58,355 nt of DNA. Source: Lysobacterales bacterium. GTDB taxonomy: Bacteria > Pseudomonadota > Gammaproteobacteria > Xanthomonadales > SZUA-5. The stretch spans positions 1 through 58,355 of the forward strand of contig JABAQR010000007.1 of the NCBI GenBank assembly GCA_019187485.1, in the 5' to 3' direction. The notes below the pieces were generated by a model. It did not search any database and was not told where the DNA came from. It saw nothing but the letters and a program-made list of their open reading frames with translations. Made by a program: the position numbers and the translations under genes. Below, in pieces: positions 9,215 to 21,076 of the stretch. Every line of letters starts with the position of its first letter. The first letter of the stretch is position 1.

Positions 9215-10104
9215 TGCGGGTTCCCGCTTGTCGGCAGCGGAAGCAGCGGAACGCAGCGAAATACGTTTCAGGCGAGTTGCCGACAACCGACCACCGAGAC
9301 TGGATCCTGGCCTTGCCCCTCCATCCCGCGCGGATCGTCTGTCTCACCGAGGAACCTACCGAGGTCCTCTACCGGATCGGCGAGGAGGCCCGCATCGTCG
9401 GCATTTCCGGCTTCACGACGCGACCACCGCGGGCGCGCCGCGAGAAGCCGAAAGTGTCGGCCTTCACCAGCGCGAAGATCGATCGCATCCTCGATCTGAA
9501 GCCGGACCTCGTGATCGGTTTTTCCGACATCCAGGCGGACATCGCACGCGAACTGATTCGCGCCGGCGTCGAGGTCTGGATCAGCAACCATCGATCGGTG
9601 GAAGGCATCCTCGGCTACACGCTGCGCCTGGGGGCGATGGTCGGCGCGCTCGAGCGCGCGCAGGCGCTGGTGGACGAAATGCAGACGGCGATCGAGCGCG
9701 CGCGCGCCGCCGCGGCCCGCCTGCCGCACGCGCCGCGCGTCTACTTCGAGGAATGGGACGAACCCCCGATCAGCGGGATCCAGTGGGTGTGCGAACTGAT
9801 CCGCATCGCCGGAGGGGTGGATATTTTTCCCGAGCGTGCCGACTGCGCACTCGCCAAGGATCGCATCCTCGCAGATCCGGATGAAGTGATCCGGCGCGCG
9901 CCGGAACTGATCCTCGGATCCTGGTGCGGCAAGAAGTTCCTGCCGCAACGCGTGTGCGCGAGACCGGGCTGGGACGCGATCCCGGCGGTCCGGCGTGGCG
10001 CGCTGCACGAGATCAAGAGCGCGGTGATCCTGCAACCCGGCCCGGCGGCCGTCCTCGACGGTCTGCCGCAACTGACGCGTCTGATCGCTGCGGCGGCCGG
10101 CTGA
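9214..10104 (+). CDS. Cytosolic cobalamin-binding (BtuF-like) protein
   Basis: This protein belongs to the periplasmic-binding fold of the BtuF/FepB superfamily. Recognisable segments are RIVCLTEEPTEVLYRIGEEA, VVGISGF-like strands, KPDLVIGFSDIQADIARELI and WDAIPAVRRGALHEI near the C-terminus. It has no signal peptide or lipobox, which fits a known subfamily thought to act in the cytosol. The annotated start at 9214 overlaps the pdxH stop (TGATG) and gives 296 residues. Homologues as I recall them begin close to the RIVCLTEEP strand, so a start near 9313 (TTG) is possible. No cobalamin transporter genes lie nearby, and the ligand is not proven. The stop overlaps the next gene in the same TGATG manner. 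Confidence 0.75.
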   Translation: MRVPACRQRKQRNAAKYVSGELPTTDHRDWILALPLHPARIVCLTEEPTEVLYRIGEEARIVGISGFTTRPPRARREKPKVSAFTSAKIDRILDLKPDLVIGFSDIQADIARELIRAGVEVWISNHRSVEGILGYTLRLGAMVGALERAQALVDEMQTAIERARAAAARLPHAPRVYFEEWDEPPISGIQWVCELIRIAGGVDIFPERADCALAKDRILADPDEVIRRAPELILGSWCGKKFLPQRVCARPGWDAIPAVRRGALHEIKSAVILQPGPAAVLDGLPQLTRLIAAAAG

Positions 10105-10955
10105 TGGACCTCTGGCTGCTGCCGTCGCAGGCGCAGGTGCAGGCGCTCGGGCTCGCCGGCTGGGAGCGCCTGGCGCGTCGCGCCGACCCCTTGACGATGA
10201 TCGAACCGGGCCTGGACGCAGCCCTGCGCGCGACTTTCGGCTGGTCGCGGGCGCCGCCGTGGGCCGCCCTGCTGGCCGGTGAGGCGGCGGACTCGATCAC
10301 ACCCTGGCTCGCCGCCGACCTCATCTGGCTGCGCGCCGAGCAGGCGGGGGCGCGGGTGATGGCGCTCGCAGCCGACTCGCCGCAGGACGATCCCGACCGG
10401 CTGGCGCTGATCGAAGCGCTGCGACCCTGGCTTGCCGACGAGGCGATCGAGATCGCGCAGGCTCAGCACGGGCGCCTGCTGCTGCGTTGCCCGGCGAGCC
10501 ACGGCGACCCGGGCACGCTCGCACCCGATGCGCTGCTGGGTCTCGACCTGCGCGAGGCATTGCCAGCGGACTTGCGCTGGCAGCGGCGGCTCAACGAGCT
10601 GCAGATCGTGCTCGCGCAGCAATCGCTCAATGAAGGCCGCATGCAGCGCGGCGAGCGCTGCTGGAACAGTCTGTGGTTCTGGGGACAGGGCAGCGCGGCC
10701 GAGTGTCCGAGCCTGCCGCTGGCCAAGGTGGCTTCCCGCGATCCCCAGTTATGCGCGCTGGCGCGGCACTGGCAACGAGAACTGCTGGAGCCGTCGCAAC
10801 CCACGCCGCTGCCGGTGCTGCGCGACCTGCGCCACCCGCGCGACCTCCAGCAGGCCTGGGACGCCGGCCTGCGCCCGCACGCGGCGTGGTTGCGCTGTAT
10901 CGACGGCAGTGGTTCGCGGGTGCGTCCCTGGCAGCGCTGGAAGATCTGGCGCTGA
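10104..10955 (+). CDS. Conserved hypothetical protein, xanthomonad 'phosphoglycerate mutase-like' family
   Basis: This 283-residue soluble protein contains the segment WQRRLNELQIVLAQQSLNE followed by the strongly conserved-looking NSLWFWGQGSA. That signature is known from proteins of xanthomonads and relatives that are often annotated as phosphoglycerate mutase or as uncharacterised conserved protein. I see no catalytic residues of either mutase class, so the enzyme name should not be trusted. It has no membrane segment. The start overlaps the stop of the upstream gene (TGATG), so the two may act together, but I cannot name the function. Confidence 0.6.
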   Translation: MDLWLLPSQAQVQALGLAGWERLARRADPLTMIEPGLDAALRATFGWSRAPPWAALLAGEAADSITPWLAADLIWLRAEQAGARVMALAADSPQDDPDRLALIEALRPWLADEAIEIAQAQHGRLLLRCPASHGDPGTLAPDALLGLDLREALPADLRWQRRLNELQIVLAQQSLNEGRMQRGERCWNSLWFWGQGSAAECPSLPLAKVASRDPQLCALARHWQRELLEPSQPTPLPVLRDLRHPRDLQQAWDAGLRPHAAWLRCIDGSGSRVRPWQRWKIWR

Positions 10956-11043
10956 GCAGTGTGGTATCGCAAGCATTTGCTCTTGTCATGGCGCATTGCC
11001 CACGAGGCAGGCCGCGCAACCTGCGAGAGCGAGAACCGCGGCC

Positions 11044-11853
<810 letters not shown>

Positions 11854-11956
11854 GTCGGCCTTCCGTCGGCTGGGAGCGGCGACGATATCGCCGGATGCAG
11901 CGGGGCGACAGCTTGCGGGCACTAGACTGGCCAGGCTTGGGTTGTGGATCGAAGGC

Positions 11957-14299
11957 ATGCGTCTGACGAAGGGACTGCTGGGTTGCTTGTTGCCGCTGGC
12001 GCTGGCGAGCGCGGCTGCGTGGGCGGAGGGCGCGGCCGGCCTCGCCGCCGCCAGCGATGGGTTTGGCGGCGATGTGGATGGCGCAGGAATCAGATCCGAG
12101 GCGGTGGCGGAGGTCGCGAAAGGAAAAGACGGCTCTGGTTCGACAACCGGTGCGACCACTCCGCCCTGCATCGGCCTCGTCCTCGGCGGCGGTGGGGCGC
12201 GCGGCGCGGCGCACATCGGCGTGCTCAAGGTGCTCGAGCGCGAGCGTGTGCCGATCTGCCGCATCGCCGGAACCAGCATGGGCGCCATCGTCGGCGGCCT
12301 GTACGCCTCCGGCTACTCGCCGGAACGGATCGAGGCCATCCTCGCGGCGATCGACTGGAAGGATGTGCTCGATGACGACCCGCCGCGCGAGGACTTCCCG
12401 ATGCGGCGCAAGAACGACACCCTGCGCTACCTGCTGGATTTCCGGTTCGGACTGCGCGATGGCGCCATCCAGTTGCCGCGCGGACTGATCCAGGGCCAGA
12501 AGCTGCTGCTGTTGCTGCGCCGCCTGACCCTGCACACCTGGCGCAGCGAGCGCTTCGACGACTTCCCGATCCCATTTCGCGCGGTCGCCACCGACATCGT
12601 GCGCGGCGAGCCGGTGATCTTCGATTCGGGCGATCTCGCGCTCGCGATCCGCTCGAGCATGTCGGTGCCGGCGGCCTTTGCGCCGCTGCGCGTGGATGGG
12701 CGCCTGCTGGTCGACGGCGGGATCGTCAACAACGTGCCGGTGGATGTAGTGCGCGCCATGGGCGCGGAGCGTCTGATCGTGGTCGATGTCGGCGCGCCGC
12801 TGGCCGACGATGCCGACCTCAATTCGCCGCTCGCGATCACCATGCAGATGCTCGACGTGCTGATGAAGCAGCGCACCGCGCAGGTGCTGTCGACGATGGC
12901 GCCCGAGGACGTCAAGATCCTGCCGCAGCTTGGCAGCCTCGGCAGCGCCGATTTCGTGCATGCGTTGGACGCGATCCCGCACGGAGAGGCGGCCGCCGAG
13001 CTGGAAGAGAAGCGCTTGCGCGCCTTCGCAGTCGACGAGGCCGAATACGCGCGCTGGCTACGCCGGCATCGCGCGCAGCCCTTCGATCCGCCACTGGTGG
13101 CTTTCCTCGACGTGCTCAAACATCGCAGCGAAACCGCCGGATACGTCGAGCGCGAACTCGACGGGCTCGCCGGGGCGCCGCTCGACCTCGACACCCTCGA
13201 GCGCGCGATCGGCAATGCCTACGCGCAAGGCAACTACGAGCGCATCGCCTGGCGGCCGGTCGAGCGCGGCGGGCGGACCGGCATCGAGGTGTTGCCGGTC
13301 GACAAGGGCTGGGGGCCGAACTTCCTGACCTTCGGTTTGCAGATCAGCGACGACTTCGACGGCCGCTCCGACTACCAGCTCGGTGCCGAGTACACGATGA
13401 CCGGGCTCAACCGCTACGGTGGCGAGTGGCGCTCGCGCGCCGAGATCGGCCGCATCACCGGTGTGCGCAGCGAGTTCTTCCAGCCCGCCGGCGAGCGCGG
13501 CCAGTATTTCGTGCAGCCTTACTTCGAACACCGCGCCTTCGACCAGGCCCTGCGGGTCGGCGAGATCGTGCTGTCCACCCATCGCCTGCGGCGCAGCGGC
13601 CTCGGACTCGACATTGGCTGGGAACCAGACCAGAACACCCGCTGGTACGCCGGAATCCACCGCGGCCACGCGAGCGCCAGCGTCAGCGTCGGCGACGGCA
13701 GCGTGCTGCCCGATGGCTCCGCCAGTACCGGCGCGCTGCGCCTCGGCTTCGTGCGCGACACCCTCGACGACGCCGATTTCCCGGGCAGTGGCAGCCGCGG
13801 CGAGGCCCTGCTGGTCTCGGAACTGGCTGGCCTCGGTTCGGACGGTGACGGTGAGACCTTCGAGTTCAGCTGGGACAAGGCGCTCAGCCGCGGCGCCAAC
13901 CGCTACCTGCTCGGTGCGCGCGTGCACGCCACCTGGGACGCACCGAGCCTGCTGGAAGCGCTCGCCCCGCTCGGCGGCTTCACCAACCTGTCCGGCTACG
14001 GAGAGCGCGAACTGCTCGGCCCGAACCTCGCGTTGATGCGCGCGGTCTGGTACCGCCGCCTCGGCGACAGCGGCGAGTTGTTCTCGGTGCCGGCCTTCGT
14101 CGGCGCCAGCCTGGAGGCGGGCAATGTCTACGACAACCGCGACGACCTGATCAGCCTGGAGAACCTGATCCACGCCGGCAGTTTCTTCCTGGGGCTGGAT
14201 TCGCCCTTCGGACCGATTTTCCTGGGTTATGGCTTCGCCGACAGCGGCGACCGCTCGCTGTATCTGAACTTCGGGACGCTGCTGCGGCCGCGGTTGTAG
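11957..14299 (+). CDS. Patatin-like phospholipase autotransporter (type Vd, PlpD-like)
   Basis: This 780-residue protein begins with a signal peptide (residues 1-23). A low-complexity stretch leads to a patatin domain at about 70-270. The oxyanion-hole motif GGGGARG starts at residue 77, the nucleophile is Ser107 in GTSMG, and the catalytic Asp is Asp253 in DGG. A linker or POTRA-like region follows, then a C-terminal beta-barrel of the BamA/FhaC superfamily (about 450-780), rich in alternating aromatic strands and ending NFGTLLRPRL. This is the layout of PlpD of Pseudomonas aeruginosa, in which the lipase domain is exported through its own barrel. The likely role is surface or secreted phospholipase A activity. 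It is divergent from the crotonase gene with 103 bases between them. Confidence 0.9.
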   Translation: MRLTKGLLGCLLPLALASAAAWAEGAAGLAAASDGFGGDVDGAGIRSEAVAEVAKGKDGSGSTTGATTPPCIGLVLGGGGARGAAHIGVLKVLERERVPICRIAGTSMGAIVGGLYASGYSPERIEAILAAIDWKDVLDDDPPREDFPMRRKNDTLRYLLDFRFGLRDGAIQLPRGLIQGQKLLLLLRRLTLHTWRSERFDDFPIPFRAVATDIVRGEPVIFDSGDLALAIRSSMSVPAAFAPLRVDGRLLVDGGIVNNVPVDVVRAMGAERLIVVDVGAPLADDADLNSPLAITMQMLDVLMKQRTAQVLSTMAPEDVKILPQLGSLGSADFVHALDAIPHGEAAAELEEKRLRAFAVDEAEYARWLRRHRAQPFDPPLVAFLDVLKHRSETAGYVERELDGLAGAPLDLDTLERAIGNAYAQGNYERIAWRPVERGGRTGIEVLPVDKGWGPNFLTFGLQISDDFDGRSDYQLGAEYTMTGLNRYGGEWRSRAEIGRITGVRSEFFQPAGERGQYFVQPYFEHRAFDQALRVGEIVLSTHRLRRSGLGLDIGWEPDQNTRWYAGIHRGHASASVSVGDGSVLPDGSASTGALRLGFVRDTLDDADFPGSGSRGEALLVSELAGLGSDGDGETFEFSWDKALSRGANRYLLGARVHATWDAPSLLEALAPLGGFTNLSGYGERELLGPNLALMRAVWYRRLGDSGELFSVPAFVGASLEAGNVYDNRDDLISLENLIHAGSFFLGLDSPFGPIFLGYGFADSGDRSLYLNFGTLLRPRL

Positions 14300-14306
14300 T
14301 CGCTCG

Positions 14307-14345
14307 CTCCGGCACGCTGCGACAGTCGACAGCCGACGTGCGGAG
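14307..14345 (+). terminator. Weak hairpin after the patatin gene
   Basis: CTCCGGCACG at 14307-14316 can pair with CGTGCGGAG at 14337-14345, with one bulged G, starting 8 bases after the stop of the patatin gene. No T-tract follows, so it is at best a weak or factor-dependent terminator. The rest of the 268-base convergent gap up to lpdA holds nothing else that I can support. Confidence 0.3.
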
Positions 14346-14567
14346 GAGATCCCCCACACTTAGAACTCGAAACCGCCGGCGAGCACCCAGTCGCAGGCGG
14401 GAGATGCGCCGGCATCGAGGTCGATGCGCGACCGCGGGCGGTGGATGCGGACACGATGGGTTGTCGGCCCACCGGATCGCTATACGCCTGCGATCCCGCG
14501 CTCATCGGGAATACATCGGCATCCGGGCGATGGCCGATCCATGTCGCCTCGCTCGCGGCGGGCGCGC

Positions 14568-16135
<1,568 letters not shown>

Positions 16136-16153
16136 CGATCGGGCAGCGCCCGA

Positions 16154-17362
16154 TCAGAGATGCAACATCAACCTCACCGGATCCTCGAGGAAGTTCTTCA
16201 CCGCGACCAGGAACAGCACCGCGTCCTTGCCGTCGATGATGCGGTGGTCGTAGCTGATCGCGACGTACATCATCGGCCGTGCGACCACCTGGCCGTCTTC
16301 GACCACGGCACGTTCCTTGATGGCGTGCATGCCGAGGATCGCGCTCTGCGGCGGGTTGACGATCGGGGTGGAGAACAGCGAGCCGAACACGCCGCCGTTG
16401 GTGATCGTGAAGGTGCCGCCCTGCAGGTCCTCGAGCTGCAGGCCGCCCTCGCGCGCCTGTTTCGCGAAGCCACCGATGGCCTTCTCCATGTCCGCCAGAC
16501 TCAGGGAATCGGTGTTGCGCAGCACCGGCACCACCAGGCCCTTGTCGGTGGCGACGGCGACGCCGATGTCCTGGTAGGCGTGGTAGATGATGTCGTTGCC
16601 GTCGACGCTGGCATTGACGATCGGGTGCAGCTTGAGCGCCTCGGTGCAGGCCTTGACGAAGAAGCTCATGAAACCGAGCTTGACGCCGTGCACCTTCTCG
16701 AAGGTCTCGGCGTACTTCTTGCGCAGGTCCATGACCGGCTTCATGTTGATCTCGTTGAACGAGGTCAGCATGGCGATGCTGTTCTTGCTCTGCATCATGC
16801 GCTCGGCGATGCGCGCACGCAGGCGCGTCATCGGCACGCGTTGTTCGGCGCGCGCACCGGCCGGCACGCTGATCGCGGTGCTCGGCGCGGGCACCGGCGC
16901 GACCGCCTTGCCCGGCGCCGGGGCGGCCGCGGGTGCCGGGGCCTGCGCCTTCAGCATGTCTTCCTTGGTCACGCGTCCGCCGCGGCCGGAGCCTTCGACG
17001 GCGGCCGGATCGATGCCGGTCTCGGCGGCGATGCGACGCACCGACGGCGCCTGGTCGATCGAGCCGGAACTCGGGACCCGGGACTCGGGACTCGGGGAAG
17101 CAGGAGCCGGCGCGGCGGCCGCTGTGCCCTCGGCGATGGTCGCGATCAGCTCCTGGCTGGTGACCGAGTCGCCGGTCTGCTTGATGATCGACACCAGCAC
17201 GCCATCGACCGGGGAGGGCACTTCGAGCACGACCTTGTCGGTTTCCAGGTCGACGAGGTTCTCCTCGCGTTTGACCACGTCACCGGGCTTCTTGTGCCAG
17301 GTGGCGATGATCGCGTCGGCGACCGACTCGGGCAGGATGGGGACTTTGACTTCGACGGTCAT
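16154..17362 (-). CDS. sucB: Dihydrolipoyllysine succinyltransferase (E2o)
   Basis: This is the core subunit of the 2-oxoglutarate dehydrogenase complex, which transfers the succinyl group from lipoyl to CoA. The 402-residue protein has one lipoyl domain (lipoyl Lys43 in [11 protein letters not shown]), an Ala/Pro/Ser linker, a peripheral-subunit-binding domain at about 105-137 ([17 protein letters not shown]), a second linker and the catalytic domain with His373 and Asp377 in [20 protein letters not shown] precedes the ATG at 17362. Part of the first linker ([11 protein letters not shown]) is encoded by a heptanucleotide direct repeat at 17069-17096, which suggests repeat expansion in a tolerant part of the protein. 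Confidence 0.97.
   Translation of the reverse strand: MTVEVKVPILPESVADAIIATWHKKPGDVVKREENLVDLETDKVVLEVPSPVDGVLVSIIKQTGDSVTSQELIATIAEGTAAAAPAPASPSPESRVPSSGSIDQAPSVRRIAAETGIDPAAVEGSGRGGRVTKEDMLKAQAPAPAAAPAPGKAVAPVPAPSTAISVPAGARAEQRVPMTRLRARIAERMMQSKNSIAMLTSFNEINMKPVMDLRKKYAETFEKVHGVKLGFMSFFVKACTEALKLHPIVNASVDGNDIIYHAYQDIGVAVATDKGLVVPVLRNTDSLSLADMEKAIGGFAKQAREGGLQLEDLQGGTFTITNGGVFGSLFSTPIVNPPQSAILGMHAIKERAVVEDGQVVARPMMYVAISYDHRIIDGKDAVLFLVAVKNFLEDPVRLMLHL
17069..17096. repeat. Four tandem heptamers inside sucB
   Basis: The plus strand reads ACTCGGG, ACCCGGG, ACTCGGG, ACTCGGG without a gap (28 bases). The array is in frame within the flexible linker between the lipoyl and subunit-binding domains of E2. 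Because 28 is not a multiple of three, gain or loss of single units would shift the frame. The 12-mer CCGGAACTCGGG that opens this array (17064-17075) recurs in the loop of the element at 43623-43752 (43680-43691). Confidence 0.85.
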
Positions 17363-17411
17363 GAGGAATTCCTTGTCTCGACGCGATTTCGTGCCGGCTC
17401 TGCTGTGAACC

Positions 17412-17434
17412 CCCTCCCCGATGTTCGGGGAGGG
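17412..17434 (-). repeat. Perfect hairpin between sucA and sucB
   Basis: CCCTCCCCGA at 17412-17421 and TCGGGGAGGG at 17425-17434 form a perfect 10-base stem with a 3-base loop. The outer AACCCC (17409-17414) and GGGGTT (17441-17446) also resemble a flanking stem. It lies in the 125-base gap between the sucA stop and the sucB start. It has the look of the C/G-rich dispersed hairpin repeats common in GC-rich proteobacteria and may act on message stability or partial termination. No T-tract follows. Confidence 0.7.
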
Positions 17435-17487
17435 CTGGGAGGGGTTATGGGAAACGCCGCAGAGCGGCCTTGGCACTGCCAAGGTCG

Positions 17488-20340
17488 CTACTCCGGTTTT
17501 GGCAGATTGCCGAGATCGACTGCCAACAGTGCCTCGTTGACCAGCGCCGTCTGTTCGCGCGCGTGCGTCTGGCTGTTGCCGGTGGCCGGCGCCGGCGAGC
17601 GGTGGCGGCCGGCGTAGTGCAGTTCGTGGCGCTCGGTGATCGAGGCCTTGAGGTGGTGGTGGATCTGGAACCAGGCACCCTGGTTCATCGGCTCTTCCTG
17701 ACACCAGACCACCGTGCGCACCTTCGGGAAGCGTGCCAGCTCGGCACGCAACTCGACCCGCGGGAAAGGATAGAGCTGCTCGACGCGGATCACCGCGACG
17801 TCCTGGATCCGACGTTTCTCGTATTCCTCGATGAGGTCGTAATAGACCTTGCCGCTGCACACGACCGCACGCGTGACCGCCTGCGGGTCCTTTGCCAGCG
17901 TATCCGGGATCAGGAGCTGGAACTCGCCGTGTTCGAGGTCGGCGAGTGTGGAGGTCGACAGCCGGTGGCGCAGCATCGACTTCGGCGTCATTACCACCAG
18001 CGGCTTGCGGATGCCGCGCAGCATCTGCCGGCGCAGCATGTGGAACATCTGTGCTGGCGTGGTCGGCACGCACACCTGCATGTTGTCGAGCGCGCACAGT
18101 TGCAGGAAGCGCTCGAGGCGCGCCGAGGAGTGCTCGGGGCCTTGGCCTTCGTAGCCGTGCGGCAGGAACAGCACCAGCCCGCACAGCCGACCCCATTTGG
18201 CCTCGCCGGAGCTGATGAACTGATCGATGACCACCTGCGCACCGTTGCAGAAGTCGCCGAACTGGCCCTCCCAGATGGTCAGTGTGCGCGGATCGGCGGT
18301 CGCGTAGCCGTACTCGAAACCCATCACCGCTTCCTCGGACAGCAGTGAGTCGATGATGGTCACGCGCTCTGGATTCCCGGCGGTGAGCTCGCGCAGCGGC
18401 AGGTGGGTGGCGCCGGTGGCCTGGTCGTGCAGCACCGCGTGGCGATGGAAGAAGGTGCCGCGGCCGCAGTCCTGGCCGGACAGGCGCAGGTGGTAGCCCT
18501 CGTCGAGCAGGCTCGCGTAAGCCATGGTCTCGGCGAAGCCCCAGTCCATGCGCAGTTCTCCGGCCGCCATCTTCAGGCGGTCCTCGTAGACCTTGGCGAC
18601 GCGCGAATGCAGCTTGAGCCCCGCGGGGAGCGCGTGGATCTTCGTGCTGAGCGCCTGGATATGCGCCGTCGGCAGCGCGGTCGCGACCTTGTCGCCGAGC
18701 TTGCCGTGCAGGTAGGGCGAGAAGTCGACGGCGACGTGCGCCTGCAGTGGGTCGGGTGCGGTCAACTCGGTCACCACCGGCTCGCCTCGTTCGAGCGCGG
18801 TGCGGTAATGCTCGACCAGTGCCTTCGCCTCGCCGGCGGCGATCACGCCCTCGGACTCGAGCTGGCGCGCGTAGAGCTCGCGCGTGGTCGGGCGCGAGCG
18901 GATGTTCTGGTACATCAGCGGCTGCGTCGCCGCCGGCTCATCGGCCTCGTTGTGGCCGTGGCGGCGGTAGCAGACGAGGTCGATGACGACGTCGCGCTTG
19001 AACTGCTGGCGATAGTCGAGCGCCAGTTGCGCGCAGTACAGCACCGCTTCCGGATCGTCGCCGTTGACGTGGAAGACCGGCGCCGAGACGATCTTGGCGA
19101 CGTCCGTGCAGTAGCGCGTCGAGCGCGTGTCCTGCGGATGGTGGGTGGTGAATCCGACCTGGTTGTCGACCACGATGTGGATGGTGCCGCCGACCGCGTA
19201 GTGGCGCGCCTGCGACATCTGGAACAGTTCCATGACCACGCCCTGGCCGGCGAAGGCCGAGTCGCCGTGGATCAGGACCGGAATCACCTGGTCGCGCTCG
19301 CCGTCGCGCCGGCGCGTCTGGCGCGCGCGCACGGAGCCCGCGATCACTGGATCGATGATCTCCAGGTGCGAGGGGTTGAAGCCGAGCGCCAGATGCACGG
19401 TGCCGCCCGGTGTGCTCACGTCCGAGGAGTAGCCGAGGTGGTACTTGACGTCGCCCGAGTGTGCCGGGTCCGGATGCTCTTCGTACTTGCCCTCGAAGGC
19501 GTCGTACAGATCGCGTGGTGGCTTGCCCACGATGTTGATCAGCACGTTCAGCCGACCGCGGTGGGCCATGCCGATCACCACATCCTTGGCTCCGGAAGCA
19601 CCGGCACGCTGGACCAGTTCGTCCATCAGCGGAATCAGGCTGTCGCCGCCCTCCAGCGAGAAGCGCTTCTGGCCGACGTACTGGGTATGCAGGTAACGCT
19701 CCAGGCCCTCGGCCGCGGTCAGGCGGTCGAGCACGCGGCGCTTGCGGGCCGCGTCATAACCGAAACCGAAGGCGGCCGCCTCGAAACGCTCCTGCATCCA
19801 GCGTCGCTGAGCGTAGTCGGCGATGTGCATGAACTCGGCGCCGATCGAGCCGCAGTAGGCGGCCTTCAGGCGGGCGACGATCTCGCGCAGCGGGCGCCGA
19901 CGCGGGCCGTGCAGCGTGCTCGAATCGAATTCGGTGTCGAGGTCGGTCTGTGCCAGCCCGTTGAACTCGAGCGAGAGGTCCGGCACCGCCTCGGGCGGCG
20001 TCAGTCCGAGCGGATCCAGGTTGGCCGCCAGGTGCCCGCGCGTGCGATAGGCGTTGATCAGCCGCAGCACCGCGCCCTGGCGCGCCTGGTCGACCGAGTG
20101 CGCCTCGCCGACCGCCTGCGAAATCGCGCTCTTGCGCGTTTGCCGGGACAGTTCGCCGATGCGCCGCAATACCGGACCGTGGGCGATGTCACCCTGGCCC
20201 TGGAGGCTTTCGAAATAGCTGCGCCAGCGCTCGGGTACCGATGCCGGATCGGCCAGCCAGGTTTCGTAGAGCTCCTCGACGAAGGCGGCATTGCCGCCGG
20301 AGAGTTGCGAGGACTGCTGGAACTGGGTCAGGTTGGACAC
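17488..20340 (-). CDS. sucA: 2-oxoglutarate dehydrogenase E1 component
   Basis: E1o is the thiamine-diphosphate enzyme that decarboxylates 2-oxoglutarate and succinylates the lipoyl group of E2. Landmarks are the N-terminal segment [68 protein letters not shown] and the C-terminal domain segment [20 protein letters not shown] use the GTG at 20340 because [11 protein letters not shown] matches the usual family N-terminus and gives 950 residues; another GTG at 20382 would add 14. It is the first gene of the leftward sucA-sucB-lpdA operon, with a possible -10 box at 20400-20405. Confidence 0.96.
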   Translation of the reverse strand: MSNLTQFQQSSQLSGGNAAFVEELYETWLADPASVPERWRSYFESLQGQGDIAHGPVLRRIGELSRQTRKSAISQAVGEAHSVDQARQGAVLRLINAYRTRGHLAANLDPLGLTPPEAVPDLSLEFNGLAQTDLDTEFDSSTLHGPRRRPLREIVARLKAAYCGSIGAEFMHIADYAQRRWMQERFEAAAFGFGYDAARKRRVLDRLTAAEGLERYLHTQYVGQKRFSLEGGDSLIPLMDELVQRAGASGAKDVVIGMAHRGRLNVLINIVGKPPRDLYDAFEGKYEEHPDPAHSGDVKYHLGYSSDVSTPGGTVHLALGFNPSHLEIIDPVIAGSVRARQTRRRDGERDQVIPVLIHGDSAFAGQGVVMELFQMSQARHYAVGGTIHIVVDNQVGFTTHHPQDTRSTRYCTDVAKIVSAPVFHVNGDDPEAVLYCAQLALDYRQQFKRDVVIDLVCYRRHGHNEADEPAATQPLMYQNIRSRPTTRELYARQLESEGVIAAGEAKALVEHYRTALERGEPVVTELTAPDPLQAHVAVDFSPYLHGKLGDKVATALPTAHIQALSTKIHALPAGLKLHSRVAKVYEDRLKMAAGELRMDWGFAETMAYASLLDEGYHLRLSGQDCGRGTFFHRHAVLHDQATGATHLPLRELTAGNPERVTIIDSLLSEEAVMGFEYGYATADPRTLTIWEGQFGDFCNGAQVVIDQFISSGEAKWGRLCGLVLFLPHGYEGQGPEHSSARLERFLQLCALDNMQVCVPTTPAQMFHMLRRQMLRGIRKPLVVMTPKSMLRHRLSTSTLADLEHGEFQLLIPDTLAKDPQAVTRAVVCSGKVYYDLIEEYEKRRIQDVAVIRVEQLYPFPRVELRAELARFPKVRTVVWCQEEPMNQGAWFQIHHHLKASITERHELHYAGRHRSPAPATGNSQTHAREQTALVNEALLAVDLGNLPKPE

Positions 20341-20399
20341 GACGATGCCAGTTGGGAAAGTCTGCGTGGTGCGGCGCAGCACGGCGCCGGCGGGTGGGC

Positions 20400-20405
20400 A
20401 GTATA
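20400..20405 (-). promoter_or_regulatory. Possible -10 box for sucA
   Basis: The minus strand reads TATACT within GGCTATACTGCCC, about 60 bases upstream of the GTG chosen for sucA. The hexamer matches a sigma-70 -10 element well, but no convincing -35 hexamer lies 16-18 bases further upstream. If it is real, the alternative GTG at 20382 would leave only a very short leader, which favours the start at 20340. Confidence 0.35.
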
Positions 20406-20587
20406 GCCAGCGAGACTGAATGGACCGAGGGGCGGGCGGCGTGAAAATGGTGCGGATTGGATGAATGGAGGAGGCGCCGGGCGACGAGCACGAGGGAGGT
20501 CGGCTGGTGCTCAGGGCGCGGAGGTGGCGAGCGTGTGTCGCATTGTCCGCAAGGCGGATTGCGCGACGCCAAGCCCGGCAGGAACCG

Positions 20588-20971
20588 CTACGTGGCCGGC
20601 CGCACCAACAGCAACAGCACGCCGCCGACGACCTCGAGCACGAAGAAGGCCAGCAAGGGTCCGCCCGGCCAGCCCGATCGCGGCACCGCGATCAGCCGAC
20701 CCAGTGGCTGGCCGAGAATCAGTACGGCGAGCGCGTCGCCGAGTACGGCAAGGTCGACGTGCAGCGCGGCGTAGCCGGCGAGCAGCGCGTGCGCCAGCCA
20801 CAGGCCGACGTAGATCGCGTACAGCTCGCTCCAGCCGTTGCGATCGGTTATCGCATAGCCGAGTTCGTGCGCGACCGCCTGCGGCGAGACCAGGCTGCGC
20901 AGCGCGAGCAGTGTGAACACCGCGGCGGTGAGCCACAGCAGGAGGATACGGAGGGCATCGCTCTCGATCAT
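20588..20971 (-). CDS. DUF4345-type small membrane protein
   Basis: This 127-residue protein has four predicted membrane helices (about 6-26, 50-68, 76-95 and 100-122). It shows the family features ELGYAITDRNGWSELYAIYVGL between the first two helices and LGQPLGRLIAVP before the last. The function of the family is unknown. ATG at 20971 (MIESDALRIL) is chosen because the upstream in-frame extension from 21073 is not conserved-looking. It lies 105 bases after the pirin gene on the same strand and may share its transcript. Confidence 0.7.
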   Translation of the reverse strand: MIESDALRILLLWLTAAVFTLLALRSLVSPQAVAHELGYAITDRNGWSELYAIYVGLWLAHALLAGYAALHVDLAVLGDALAVLILGQPLGRLIAVPRSGWPGGPLLAFFVLEVVGGVLLLLVRPAT

Positions 20972-21076
20972 GCCGGGCTCCAGGCCAGGGAAGGTCTGAA
21001 CAAGTTCGGAAGGGACTCGCCCAGATCCGATCGGTTCCTTCCTGGATCGACGATCGCAACGCCCTTCCAGCAAACC

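Noticed and set aside
11854..12288. N-terminal extension of the crotonase frame by 145 codons
   Set aside because: It overlaps the signal peptide and patatin domain of the divergent gene, and ATG at 11853 gives the normal crotonase start.
14360..14450. A short minus-strand frame ending ACDWVLAGGFEF that looks like the end of an outer membrane protein
   Set aside because: An in-frame stop lies a short way upstream and no start or homologous body is visible, so a gene or remnant cannot be supported.
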